A stretch of 63,321 nucleotides of DNA from Desulfarculus sp. GTDB taxonomy: Bacteria; Desulfobacterota; Desulfarculia; Desulfarculales; Desulfarculaceae. The translations under genes and the position numbers were made by a program. The stretch spans positions 1-63,321 of the forward strand of contig JACRDC010000041.1 of assembly GCA_016218705.1 (NCBI GenBank), read 5' to 3'. Position 1 is the first letter of the stretch. Each line of letters starts with the position of its first letter. The notes below the pieces were generated by a model, which made no database searches, was not told where the DNA came from, and was given only the letters and a program-made list of their open reading frames with translations. Below, piece by piece: positions 27,567 to 35,503 of this stretch.

Positions 27567-28103
27567 CTAGTCGGTGATGAGGGCGCGCTTGTTGGTCTTG
27601 CCGCGCTTGCCGGTCTTCTGGGCCTTGGCCTTGGGCTTTAGGGCCTTGGGCTTGGCCCCCAGGGATTGTCCGGCCTTGGGGGCGGCATAGGCCTGGCCGG
27701 CCTTCTTGCCCTTCTTAGCCTTGGAGGCCTTGGCCTGGGACGTTTTGCCGGCGGCGCCGGGCAGCTTGCCGGTTTGGGGTGTGGCCTCGGCGGCGAACCT
27801 TTTACCGCCGCGGGGCTTGCCGGCCTTGGCGGCGGCCTTGCCGGCGGGGGCTTGTCCGAGGCCGGCGGAGCGCTTGGCCTTCTTGCCTTTTTTTACCTTG
27901 CCCGGGGCGGGGACGGGAGCGGGGGGGGCCTCGTCGCTAAAGGTCTTCACCGGCCTGGGCTTGGGTGATTCCTGGTAGGCCGGCGGCTCGCTGGCCATGA
28001 GGCCCTGGGCCTCCTCGGCGCCAGCCGGCAGGGGGGCGGCGGCCAGGGACAGGGCGGCGGCGCCGGCAATACTGGCCCAAAGCCAGCGTTTAGGCAACTT
28101 CAT
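27567..28103 (-). CDS. Exported Lys/Ala/Pro-rich basic protein
   Basis: 178 residues: a signal peptide (WASIAGAAALSLAAAPLPAG) and a mature region that is almost entirely Lys, Ala, Gly and Pro with repeated KAKKGKK/KAGKPRGGK-like stretches. It has no globular domain. The strong positive charge suggests binding to peptidoglycan-linked acidic polymers, lipopolysaccharide or nucleic acid outside the cytoplasm; this is inference. Its start overlaps the end of the upstream gene by 14 nt, so the two are co-transcribed. Confidence 0.65.
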   Translation of the reverse strand: MKLPKRWLWASIAGAAALSLAAAPLPAGAEEAQGLMASEPPAYQESPKPRPVKTFSDEAPPAPVPAPGKVKKGKKAKRSAGLGQAPAGKAAAKAGKPRGGKRFAAEATPQTGKLPGAAGKTSQAKASKAKKGKKAGQAYAAPKAGQSLGAKPKALKPKAKAQKTGKRGKTNKRALITD

Positions 28104-28359
28104 CCTGCTCGCCTCGCCTGGTCAGCCGGTAGCTTTGTACCTGGATGCGCTTGGTGCCGTCGGCCGGCTGGGTGACGCGCCCCCGGACCTCCACCTCCTG
28201 CTGCACCAGGCCGATTAGTTCGCTGGCCAGAGGTCCGCGCTCCAGGAGGTATTCCTCCTCGTCATTGGCCGAGATGCCCACCGTGACGATGCGGCCCTCC
28301 TGGTCCCAGGCCGTGGGGATGATGACACCGCGAATGGTTTTTTCCCCGCCTGTGGTCAT
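28090..28359 (-). CDS. Small beta-rich protein, OB-fold-like
   Basis: 89 residues from the ATG at 28359 (AAGGGG upstream). The sequence alternates beta-strand segments (IRGVIIPTAWDQEGRIVTVG; VEVRGRVTQPADGTKRIQVQ). This resembles small OB-fold cytosolic proteins, with a VRGRV core strand like those of nucleic-acid-binding domains. There is no signal peptide, in contrast to the overlapping basic exported protein downstream. The function is unknown. Confidence 0.55.
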   Translation of the reverse strand: MTTGGEKTIRGVIIPTAWDQEGRIVTVGISANDEEEYLLERGPLASELIGLVQQEVEVRGRVTQPADGTKRIQVQSYRLTRRGEQDEVA

Positions 28360-29117
28360 GGAGCAAGCCCCTTGTCTGGCACTTTGCCGGCCGCCGGGTT
28401 TTCCGGGTGGTTGTTTCCCTGGGGAGCAACATGCAGGCCACATGGTAAACTATTGCAATGTAAGTATTACTTGCCGAGCCTCCCTAAAAAAGGAACCTAT
28501 GGTTCCGCAGGTTTTAAGATGCTTGCCAGGCCCAGCCAAAGGCCATTTGGGTATGCTCTAAAGGTAATATATTGAAAAACCGCCGCAAATTAAAATAGCG
28601 GACCTTATAATTCCTATTACTGGCAACTATGAACTAGCTATTCCGGTTAAACGAAGCCAAACTGAAAACCCCTGAAGCTTCCAGAAGATATAGTTTTCGC
28701 CTTCAGGCGCGCCTGGAATGACTCCCAATAATTACGGAACTGTTTATTCCTAAAAAATGAATTAGTGAATCAGGCGTTCCGTTTTGTTATTTAAGTTTGA
28801 AAAGACAACGTGTTAACTTGGAAAACCCAGAGGGACAAGCCCCAGCGTTCCTGGTTGCTGGTAGGCAAATACCGGAACACATAGTTCTGGATACCATGAA
28901 AACCTGCCTACAATATGCAATACAAACAGTATGTTAACTAAATGGCAAGGCCATTGCTGTAGTCGTGGCCAGGAGTGAGGCAAGGCTGACCTGGTCGAGG
29001 GGCTAGTGAGCCCTACTGACCGGACGAGGGTGACTGACCCACGGGGGAGAGGGATTCAGACCTCAACCAGAGCCAGCACAGTACTTAAAACCGCTGATTT
29101 TGACCAGGAGGCTTGCA
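28360..29117. other. Large AT-rich noncoding stretch
   Basis: About 760 nt without a credible gene. From about 28440 to 28960 the base composition drops well below the rest of the window and all frames are broken. From about 28965 it becomes G+C-rich and purine-rich again, with a foldable segment: GGTC (28993-28996) pairs with GACC (29018-29021) around AGGGGCT/AGCCCT. This may be the 5' leader of the small gene at 29118. Confidence 0.55.
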
Positions 29118-29318
29118 ATGAAAAAACTGGTGATCCTTGTGGCCATGGCCTTCGCCCTGAGCTGCGCCCCCTTCGCCTTCGCCGCCGACCAGGCCGCCCC
29201 CGCTGACAAGCCGGCCATGGAGAAGGAGACCAAGAAGGTCAAAAAGACCAAGAAGGCCGCCAAGAAGGCCCCCAAGAAGGACAAGAAGGCGGCTGACAAG
29301 CCCGCCGAGACCAAGTAA
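29118..29318 (+). CDS. Small exported lysine-rich protein
   Basis: 66 residues behind a perfect AGGAGG (29106-29111). The signal peptide is KKLVILVAMAFALSCAPFAFA. The mature 43 residues are mostly Lys, Ala, Pro and Asp/Glu (KKVKKTKKAAKKAPKK), with no domain. It resembles a miniature of the basic exported protein at 27567-28103. A strong terminator follows, and the ribosome site and leader suggest it is well expressed. Confidence 0.7.
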   Translation: MKKLVILVAMAFALSCAPFAFAADQAAPADKPAMEKETKKVKKTKKAAKKAPKKDKKAADKPAETK

Positions 29319-29362
29319 GCCTTCTTGCCGCGTGGTTGTCGGCTTTAGCGCCGGCAACTGGG

Positions 29363-29399
29363 CATGGGCCGCGAGCCATCGCGGCCCATGTTCATTTTT
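29363..29399 (+). terminator. Intrinsic terminator after small exported gene
   Basis: A 12-bp perfect stem, CATGGGCCGCGA with TCGCGGCCCATG, loop GCCA, tail TTCATTTTT. Confidence 0.8.
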
Positions 29400-29484
29400 G
29401 GCCTGCCCTGGCGGCCGCCGAAACCCCAGCCTGCCGCCCTATCCCTGCCAGCCCGCCTGGGGCGAAGTTTTTTTCGCCGGGGGG

Positions 29485-29512
29485 TTGACAGGGCGCTAAA
29501 AATAAGTATTCT
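29485..29512 (+). promoter_or_regulatory. Promoter of the rrf2 redox cluster
   Basis: TTGACA (29485-29490) and TATTCT (29507-29512) with 16 nt between, about 30 nt before the rrf2 start. The -10 element lies inside the inverted repeat. Confidence 0.65.
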
Positions 29513-29525
29513 AGTACCAGAATAC
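29506..29525. promoter_or_regulatory. Probable Rrf2 operator
   Basis: A perfect inverted repeat GTATTCT-N6-AGAATAC overlaps the -10 box, placed 17 nt ahead of the regulator gene. Occupancy would block initiation, so autorepression relieved by cluster loss is the simple reading. Confidence 0.65.
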
Positions 29526-29541
29526 ACCTAAGAGGGGAATC

Positions 29542-29976
29542 ATGGCCAACGTACTGAAGATCTCCGACGCCGCATCCCTGGCCCTGCACACCATGGTGCT
29601 CTTGGCGGCCAACCCGGGCAAGATCATGTCCACCAAGGACATCGCTGGGGTGCTCAAGGTCTCCGAGGCCCACCTGGCCAAGGTGCTGCAACGCCTGGGG
29701 CGGGCTGGCCTGGTGACCTCCCAGCGCGGCCCCAAGGGCGGTTTCAGCCTGGGCCGCGACAGCCGCCAGGTCAGCCTGCTGGAGGTCTACGAGGCCGTGG
29801 AAGGCCCCCTGGAGACCAAGACCTGCCTTTTGGGCAAGCCGGTCTGCGGCGGCAAATGCGTCCTGGGCGGCCTACTGCACAAGGTGGGCAGCGAGGTAAC
29901 CGACTACTTCACGCAAACCAGGCTTTCGGACCTTACCTTCCCCCTGCCAAGCGAGGAATGCCATGCGCAAGCTTAG
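29542..29976 (+). CDS. Rrf2-family Fe-S transcriptional regulator
   Basis: 144 residues. The winged helix spans about 1-75 (SDAASLALHTMVLLAANPGK; VSEAHLAKVLQRLGRAGLVT; GPKGGFSL). The wing is followed by a cysteine cluster C95-x6-C102-x3-C106 that would hold an Fe-S cluster, as in IscR/NsrR-like members. It probably senses NO, oxygen or redox state. Its stop overlaps the ferredoxin gene by 14 nt, and the palindrome at its promoter is the likely target. This makes it the local regulator of the downstream redox genes. Confidence 0.9.
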   Translation: MANVLKISDAASLALHTMVLLAANPGKIMSTKDIAGVLKVSEAHLAKVLQRLGRAGLVTSQRGPKGGFSLGRDSRQVSLLEVYEAVEGPLETKTCLLGKPVCGGKCVLGGLLHKVGSEVTDYFTQTRLSDLTFPLPSEECHAQA

Positions 29977-30802
29977 AAACATCATCCAAATTGACGAGGA
30001 AAAGTGCACCGGCTGCGGTCAGTGCATCCTGGACTGCGCCGAGGGGGCCTTGCAACTGGTGGACGGCAAGGCCAAGCTGGTGGGTGAGATATTCTGCGAC
30101 GGTCTGGGCGCCTGCCTCTCCGGCTGCCCCACCGGGGCCTTGCAGGTGATCCAGCGCGAGGCCGACGATTTTGACGAGAAGGCCGTGGAGGATCTCCTGC
30201 GCTCCCAGGGGCGTGAGTTGCCCCCCACCGGCCAGCAACCCCAGCACAGCCACCATGAGCACGGCCATCACGGTCACCATGGCCATGAACATGGCCACGG
30301 CCATCATCACGGCCTGGCGGCCGCGCCCCAGCCGGCCCTGGCCTGCGGCTGCCCCGGCTCGGCGGCCATGAGCCTGGCGCCCGGCGCCGCCCCGGCCACG
30401 GCCTCTGGCCTGGCCGCCTCCCAGTTGGGGCACTGGCCCATCAAGCTGCAACTGCTCAACCCCCAGGCCCCCTTCCTCAAGAACGCGGACCTGCTTTTGC
30501 TGGCCGACTGCGCCGGCGCCTCCCTGCCCGACCTGCACGGCCGTCTGCTGCGTGGCCGGGCCATCGCCCTGGCCTGTCCCAAGCTGGACGACGCCCAGGC
30601 CCACATTGACAAGCTGGCCCAGGTGCTGGCCACGGCCCAGCCACGCTCGCTGACCACGGTCATCATGGAGGTGCCCTGCTGCCGGGGCCTGGAGTACATC
30701 GCCCAGCAGGCCCTGGCCAAGGCCGGCGTGCAGCCCCAACTGGGCAGCCTGGTGGTGGCCCGCGACGGCCGGGTGCTGGAGAGCCACCTGCCCTGGGAAT
30801 AG
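29963..30802 (+). CDS. His-rich ferredoxin-type protein
   Basis: 279 residues. Cluster 1 is complete: C15-x2-C18-x2-C21-x3-C25. Cluster 2 has only three cysteines (C45, C51, C55), because the usual second cysteine is L48 (CDGLGACLSGCP), so it may be 3Fe-4S or use another ligand. Residues 94-117 contain 14 histidines among Gly/Glu, a likely metal-binding loop. The C-terminal half has scattered cysteines (CGC near 128-130, LLLADCAGAS, EVPCCRGLEYI). It overlaps rrf2. The family is met beside Rrf2 regulators in anaerobes; the reaction is unknown. Confidence 0.75.
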   Translation: MRKLRNIIQIDEEKCTGCGQCILDCAEGALQLVDGKAKLVGEIFCDGLGACLSGCPTGALQVIQREADDFDEKAVEDLLRSQGRELPPTGQQPQHSHHEHGHHGHHGHEHGHGHHHGLAAAPQPALACGCPGSAAMSLAPGAAPATASGLAASQLGHWPIKLQLLNPQAPFLKNADLLLLADCAGASLPDLHGRLLRGRAIALACPKLDDAQAHIDKLAQVLATAQPRSLTTVIMEVPCCRGLEYIAQQALAKAGVQPQLGSLVVARDGRVLESHLPWE

Positions 30803-30893
30803 TCACCCCAATAAAACTGTGTTTTCTCGGGGACCCCGATGGCCACCCCAAGAAAATTGCTCTGATGGCGGCGAAAAGACGGAGAGCGAGGAC

Positions 30894-31721
30894 ATGGGTC
30901 AGGTGAGTTGGGATAGCGCCGCCGCCGCGGCCCTGGGCAAGGTGCCCTTTCTGGTGCGGCCCCTGGCCCGGCGCAAGGTGGAGGATCGGGTGGCCGCCCA
31001 GGGGCGCCAGCGGGTGCTTTTGAGCGACTTCGCCGAGGCCGAGGCCCGCTTCCGGGCGGTGATGGGAGGGCGCTCCGAAAAGGAGCTGCAAGGGCTACTG
31101 CCGCAGGACAACCGCCCCGGCGCCGGCCTCACGGTGCTGGAGGCCTGCCGCAGCGAGCTCTCCGGCTGCCCGAACCGCCTGATTGACGTGGAAGCCTGGC
31201 GCCAGGCCCTGCAAGAGTGGCTGGATAGGGACCAGGTCTCCGAGCGCCTGCGGGCGCGGGTCAGCGACCCCCAGGTGCTCTATCACCACAAGCTGCGCCT
31301 GGCGGTGGCCGGCTGCCCCAACGGCTGCTCGCGTCCCCAGATCGCCGACCTGGCCCTGGTGGGCTTTGTGCGCCCCGAGTTTTACCTGGACCACTGCCAG
31401 GGCTGCGGGGCCTGCGCCCGCGACTGCCCGGACCAGGCCATCGTTATGGTTGAGGACCGCCCGGTGTGGGACCAGGCCGCCTGCCAGGGCTGCCTGGCCT
31501 GCTCAAAGGCCTGCCCCACGGAGTGCATCATCACCAGCCAGCCGGCGGCGCGCCTGTTGATGGGCGGCAAGCTGGGCCGCCACCCCCATCTGGCCCAGGC
31601 GGTGGGCGAGGCCAGCGACCCCGCGCAGGCGGTGGAGGACTTCAAGGCAGTGGTGGAGAATTACCTGAACACGGCCAACCCCGGCGAGCGCTTCGCCGCC
31701 TGGTGGACGCGCACGCACTAG
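30894..31721 (+). CDS. Small sulfite/nitrite-reductase-like protein with two 4Fe-4S motifs
   Basis: 275 residues from the ATG at 30894 (GGAGAGCGAGG upstream). Siroheme/4Fe-4S ligand cysteines are C85-x6-C92 and C141-x3-C145 (GCPNGCSRP). An inserted ferredoxin follows: C168-x2-C171-x2-C174-x3-C178 and C197-x2-C200-x2-C203-x3-C207. This matches the small single-module Dsr-like proteins rather than DsrA/B or a full assimilatory enzyme, which are larger. The substrate could be sulfite, nitrite or another small oxyanion. It follows the ferredoxin gene by 91 nt in the Rrf2 cluster. Confidence 0.8.
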   Translation: MGQVSWDSAAAAALGKVPFLVRPLARRKVEDRVAAQGRQRVLLSDFAEAEARFRAVMGGRSEKELQGLLPQDNRPGAGLTVLEACRSELSGCPNRLIDVEAWRQALQEWLDRDQVSERLRARVSDPQVLYHHKLRLAVAGCPNGCSRPQIADLALVGFVRPEFYLDHCQGCGACARDCPDQAIVMVEDRPVWDQAACQGCLACSKACPTECIITSQPAARLLMGGKLGRHPHLAQAVGEASDPAQAVEDFKAVVENYLNTANPGERFAAWWTRTH

Positions 31722-31736
31722 AAGGGAGCTAGAACT

Positions 31737-32483
31737 ATGGGCAACACCATGTGCCCCGGACAGGACACGGCCTTCTGGAAGCCGGGCGACATCTTCGAGG
31801 TGCCTTGCAGCCACTGCGGCCAGGAGATGGAGTTCTTCAAGGACGACGCCAGCCGCCGTTGCACCGGCTGCGGGGCCCGGGTGCAGAACCCCAAGCTCAA
31901 CCTGGGCTGCGCCCAGTGGTGCGAGCACGCCAAGGAGTGCCTGGGCTACGACCCCAAGGAGGTCATGCAGGCCGAGGGCGAGGAAACCCCCCTGGTGGAC
32001 CGCCTGGTGGAGGCCATGAAGCGCACCTTTGGCAACGATCAGAGGCGCATCACCCACGCGCTCACCGTGCTGGAGCGGGCCAAGGAGATCATGCGCGCCG
32101 AGAAGGGCGCCGACCCCAAGGTGGTGCTGGCCGCGGCGGTGCTGCACGACATCGGCATCCAGGAGGCCGAGCGCAAGCACGGCTCCAACGCTGGCCGCTG
32201 GCAGGAGATAGAGGGACCGCCCATCGCGGAGCCCATCATGAAGGACCTGGGCCTGGACGAGGAGACCCGCGACCACGTGGGACGCATCATCGCCAACCAC
32301 CACAGCGCCCGCGGCATAGACACCCTGGAGTTTCGCATCCTGTGGGACGCCGACTGGCTGGTGAACATCCCCGAGGAGTACCCCGGCCACACCCCGGAGA
32401 AGCTCACGGCCCTGATCCACAAGGTCTTCAAGACCAAGAGCGGCCGCAAGCTGGCCCTGGAGCGCCTGCTGCCCCAGGCCTAG
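31737..32483 (+). CDS. HD-domain protein with N-terminal zinc ribbon
   Basis: 248 residues. A zinc-ribbon-like N-terminus (C-x2-C in PCSHCGQE, C-x2-C in RCTGCGAR) is followed by C-rich GCAQWCEHAKEC and then an HD phosphohydrolase core: RITHALTVLERA (first His), AAVLHDIG (HD), IANHHSA and ILWDADWL (last Asp). It probably hydrolyses a nucleotide or a phosphodiester. The gene starts 15 nt after the reductase-like gene, so it is in the same unit; the ribbon suggests protein or metal contact. Confidence 0.82.
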   Translation: MGNTMCPGQDTAFWKPGDIFEVPCSHCGQEMEFFKDDASRRCTGCGARVQNPKLNLGCAQWCEHAKECLGYDPKEVMQAEGEETPLVDRLVEAMKRTFGNDQRRITHALTVLERAKEIMRAEKGADPKVVLAAAVLHDIGIQEAERKHGSNAGRWQEIEGPPIAEPIMKDLGLDEETRDHVGRIIANHHSARGIDTLEFRILWDADWLVNIPEEYPGHTPEKLTALIHKVFKTKSGRKLALERLLPQA

Positions 32484-32524
32484 CCCCGAGCCCCGACCCC
32501 GCGCACCCGATTATTTTTAACCTG

Positions 32525-32553
32525 CCAGGCCCCCGGCCCTGCCGGGGGCCTGG
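32525..32553 (+). terminator. G+C-rich hairpin between HD and polyferredoxin genes
   Basis: A perfect 13-bp stem, CCAGGCCCCCGGC with GCCGGGGGCCTGG, loop CCT. The T-run lies on the 5' side (32511-32518) and none lies 3', so it may attenuate rather than terminate plus-strand transcription. Confidence 0.4.
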
Positions 32554-32618
32554 CCAGCAGTCCGCCCGCCGGTCCTGGCCAAGGGCGATATGACGCAAGC
32601 CTGAGCGGATGGGTTGAT

Positions 32619-33626
32619 ATGGCGCAAGGCAATTGGTGGCAAAGGGTCAGCGCCTGGCGCGCTTTGGCGCAGTGGGGCTTTTTCCTGTGGGTGGTCTACC
32701 TCGGCGTCAACTTCGGCCTTTTCGTGCGCCATTTCGAGAGCGGCGGGGCGGCCCCCCTGGTCTCGCGCCCGCCGGGGGTGGAGGGGTTTTTGCCCATCGG
32801 CGCCCTGGTCAGCCTCAAGCACTGGCTGGCCTCGGGGACCATCAACCCGGTGCACCCGGCGGCCCTGGTCATCTTCCTCGCCATCGTGGGCATGAGCCTC
32901 TTGGCCAAGAAATCCTTCTGCTCCTGGCTGTGCCCGGTGGGCACTCTCTCCGAGGCCGCCTGGAAGCTGGGCCGGCGCCTCATGGGGCGCAACTTCCGCC
33001 CCTGGCCCTGGCTGGACGTGACCCTGCGCGCGGCCAAGTACCTGCTGCTCTTCTTCTTCGTGAAGATCATACTGCTGGACATGCCGGCCTACGCCTTGGC
33101 CGCCTTTCTCAACACCCCCTACTGGGCGCTGAGCGACGTGAAGATGCTCCATTTCTTCACCCGCATGTCAACCACCACCATGGCGGTCCTGGCGGTGCTC
33201 ACCCTGTTCTCGCTGATCTATGCCAATTTCTGGTGCCGTTATCTCTGCCCCTACGGCGCCCTGCTGGGTTTGGCCAGCCTGCTCAGCCCCTTCAAGATTA
33301 GGCGTGATCCCGAGGGCTGCACGGGATGCCGCAGTTGCAGCCGGGCCTGCCCGGCGGGCATGCCGGTGCATGGCAAGCAGACCATCCGCTCGCCGGAGTG
33401 CAGTGGCTGCCTGACCTGCGTGGACAGTTGCCCGCAGAAGGGCGTCCTGGCGATGGAGCTCGGCGGCGGGCGATTGGGGCTGCCGGCCTGGGTCTTCCCG
33501 GCGGCGGCGGTGGCGCTCTTTGCCGTGGGGGTGGGCGCGGGCATGGCCAGCGGCCATTGGCAGAGCTCCCTGGGTTATGCCCAGTATCGGATGCTCATCC
33601 CCATGGCGTTCATGTTCAGCCATTAA
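32619..33626 (+). CDS. NapH-like membrane polyferredoxin
   Basis: 335 residues with about five membrane helices and two CxxxCP-type membrane-edge motifs (FCSWLCPVGTLSE and FWCRYLCPYGALLG), as in the NapH/CcoG/RdxA family. Two cytosolic 4Fe-4S motifs follow: CTGCRSCSRACP and CSGCLTCVDSCP. A final membrane helix follows (VFPAAAVALFAVGVGAG). It would carry electrons from the quinone pool or membrane to a soluble partner, plausibly the upstream reductase-like and ferredoxin proteins. It lies 135 nt after the HD gene. Confidence 0.88.
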   Translation: MAQGNWWQRVSAWRALAQWGFFLWVVYLGVNFGLFVRHFESGGAAPLVSRPPGVEGFLPIGALVSLKHWLASGTINPVHPAALVIFLAIVGMSLLAKKSFCSWLCPVGTLSEAAWKLGRRLMGRNFRPWPWLDVTLRAAKYLLLFFFVKIILLDMPAYALAAFLNTPYWALSDVKMLHFFTRMSTTTMAVLAVLTLFSLIYANFWCRYLCPYGALLGLASLLSPFKIRRDPEGCTGCRSCSRACPAGMPVHGKQTIRSPECSGCLTCVDSCPQKGVLAMELGGGRLGLPAWVFPAAAVALFAVGVGAGMASGHWQSSLGYAQYRMLIPMAFMFSH

Positions 33627-33673
33627 AAAGGGGCGGGCTCCGGCCAGCCCCTCTCGGCCTTCGAGGGCTTCGG

Positions 33674-34492
33674 CTACAACAGCCGGTTGGGCTCCATCTC
33701 CTTGAGCCAGCCCGCGTCCTTGAACCAGCGCTGGTTCAGGAGCTCCTGGCGGCCGGTGCCCCGAAGCGTCAGCAGGAAGTTCTCCAGCCAGTTGACCAGG
33801 TGCGCGTCCTCGCCCAGGGCAATGCCCAGGGGCTCGAAGGTGAAGGGCTTGTCCAACAGCGACAGCCCCTGCTCGTCGCCAAAGCGCAGCACCGCCAGCA
33901 CGCAGAAGGCGTGCTCGGCCACCAGCACGTGGGCCTTGTTCTCCAGCACGGCCTTGAGCCCCTGCTCCTGGTTGTCCACCTCCAGGATGTGGGCCTGGGG
34001 CATCAGTTCCTTGACCGCCGCCAGGCTGGTGGTGTCCTTGGCCGCGGCGATAATCACCCCCGGCTGGTTGAAGTCGCTGGGCTGGTTGAGGCGCTGGGCT
34101 GTCTCCGCCCGGGCCAATAGCGACTGGCCCGAGACCAGGTAGGGTCCCACGAACAGGCAGCGGGTGTTGCGCTGGGCGGACATGGTCATGCCGCTGATGA
34201 TCAAATCCAGCTTGCCCTGCTCCAGGGCCGGCAGCAGTTCAGGGAAGGGCAGGGGCACCAGCCTGAGCTTGACCCCCATGGCCTCGGCCAGCAGGGCCGC
34301 CAGGTCTATGTCGTAGCCCATGAGCTTGTTGTCCCGGGAGCGCAGGGACAGGGGCGGGTTCTCGGGGGCGGTGCCCACCCGCACCTCGCCGCGCTGCAGG
34401 ATGCCCTGCAATATCTCGCCGGCCGAGGCCGCGCCCGCCAAAGTCGCCATCAAGGCCGTTAGCACCAGCCCCACAACAATTATGCGTCTCAT
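33674..34492 (-). CDS. Family-3 extracellular solute-binding protein
   Basis: 272 residues from the ATG at 34492 (GAAAGGGCGGGGG upstream). A signal peptide (VVGLVLTALMATLAGAASA) leads into the amino-acid-binding fold: GEVRVGTAPENPPLSLRSRD, then LMGYDIDLAALLAEAMGVKL, and LDLIISGMTMSAQRNTRCLF. It would bind a small solute such as an amino acid in the periplasm. No permease or ATPase gene is adjacent, so it is an orphan binding protein or a sensor. A short GGGGC/GCCCC hairpin (33629-33652) separates it from the convergent polyferredoxin gene. Confidence 0.85.
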   Translation of the reverse strand: MRRIIVVGLVLTALMATLAGAASAGEILQGILQRGEVRVGTAPENPPLSLRSRDNKLMGYDIDLAALLAEAMGVKLRLVPLPFPELLPALEQGKLDLIISGMTMSAQRNTRCLFVGPYLVSGQSLLARAETAQRLNQPSDFNQPGVIIAAAKDTTSLAAVKELMPQAHILEVDNQEQGLKAVLENKAHVLVAEHAFCVLAVLRFGDEQGLSLLDKPFTFEPLGIALGEDAHLVNWLENFLLTLRGTGRQELLNQRWFKDAGWLKEMEPNRLL

Positions 34493-34571
34493 GCCCCCGC
34501 CCTTTCTGGTTGGGTGTTTAGCCACGATTGTAGCCCCTGGCGGGGGGGCATGGCAAGGCGGCCAGGCGCCC

Positions 34572-34589
34572 GGTAGTGTCTCAGTTTGA
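34572..34589. repeat. IS1-family left terminal inverted repeat
   Basis: 18 bp, perfect partner of 36983-37000. The transposase stop codon lies inside it. Confidence 0.9.
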
Positions 34590-35429
34590 TTCTTGAAGCC
34601 GGGCTTCCCGCTCGTCGATCATTCGCACTATGTCTTCAAGGTCCATAGGGCTGGCGACAAGGCCGGCTTCCATGGCGGGCGTGACTCTGAGCGACTTATG
34701 GATACGAACGAAGTTGTAGTAGACGAAGTAGAGGGCCAGAGCGTGGCAGTGGTTCTCTAACTTCTTGCTGAATCCATTGGTCAGGCGCGTGAACCGCCGC
34801 ATGCTCATACGCATTGTTAAATTCTGGCGTTCCACGTAGCTCGTGCTGATATGCTTGCTGTCGGGCTTGCCGGTGATAACCGACTTGGCGCAGGCCACTA
34901 TCTCCGGCGGGCTATAACGCTTCTCGGCCTCGGGTGGCGTGCCGTACATCTTGACCAGCATGCCGTAGTCAATATCGGCCCCAAAGGCCCCCTCAACTGC
35001 TACCAGATAAGCCTTGTGGCCATCAGTGGTCAACTGGACGCGGCCTGCCAGCCTGGAAGCCAGGTCTTGCATGAAGAACGAGGCTGTTTCCGCGTTGCGG
35101 TCCCCAACCATCCAACCGCAAATCAGCTTGGAGTCAGCATCTATCGCGGTCCAGGTCCAAACGTCCCCGGCTTCATCCTTCTTGTGGTCAGGCGTGTTCT
35201 TTTGCTTGGAGTAGCAGAAGGACCAAATCTCGTCGCACTGGACGCGGCGGGCGGTCAGGCCCCGCACCATCTGGTCATGGAATTCAGCGCAGGTGTTGCC
35301 GGCGTCCACCAGGAGCTTGGTCACGGTGTTGATAGAGCAGCCCACCACACGGGATATTGCCCGCATGGAAGACCCCTCTACCAGCATGTGCAGGATTTGG
35401 ACCCGCTTCTGTAGTGGCAACCTGTTCAT
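34581..35429 (-). CDS. IS1-family DDE transposase
   Basis: 282 residues in one frame, without the programmed frameshift of classical insAB. An N-terminal helix-turn-helix (RAISRVVGCSINTVTKLLVD, about 23-42) is followed by the catalytic core D66 (QCDEIWSF), D136 (LTTDGHKAY) and E200 (SYVERQNLTMRM). All catalytic residues are present. The gene ends inside the left terminal repeat, as usual for a compact IS. It cuts and joins the element ends. Confidence 0.9.
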   Translation of the reverse strand: MNRLPLQKRVQILHMLVEGSSMRAISRVVGCSINTVTKLLVDAGNTCAEFHDQMVRGLTARRVQCDEIWSFCYSKQKNTPDHKKDEAGDVWTWTAIDADSKLICGWMVGDRNAETASFFMQDLASRLAGRVQLTTDGHKAYLVAVEGAFGADIDYGMLVKMYGTPPEAEKRYSPPEIVACAKSVITGKPDSKHISTSYVERQNLTMRMSMRRFTRLTNGFSKKLENHCHALALYFVYYNFVRIHKSLRVTPAMEAGLVASPMDLEDIVRMIDEREARLQESN

Positions 35430-35503
35430 GCCCCTACAGTAGCAGGAGCCAGGCTAGATAGCAAGCATTTTTTTCAGTTTAAGCAAACTTTGTTTTGCTC
35501 GAC

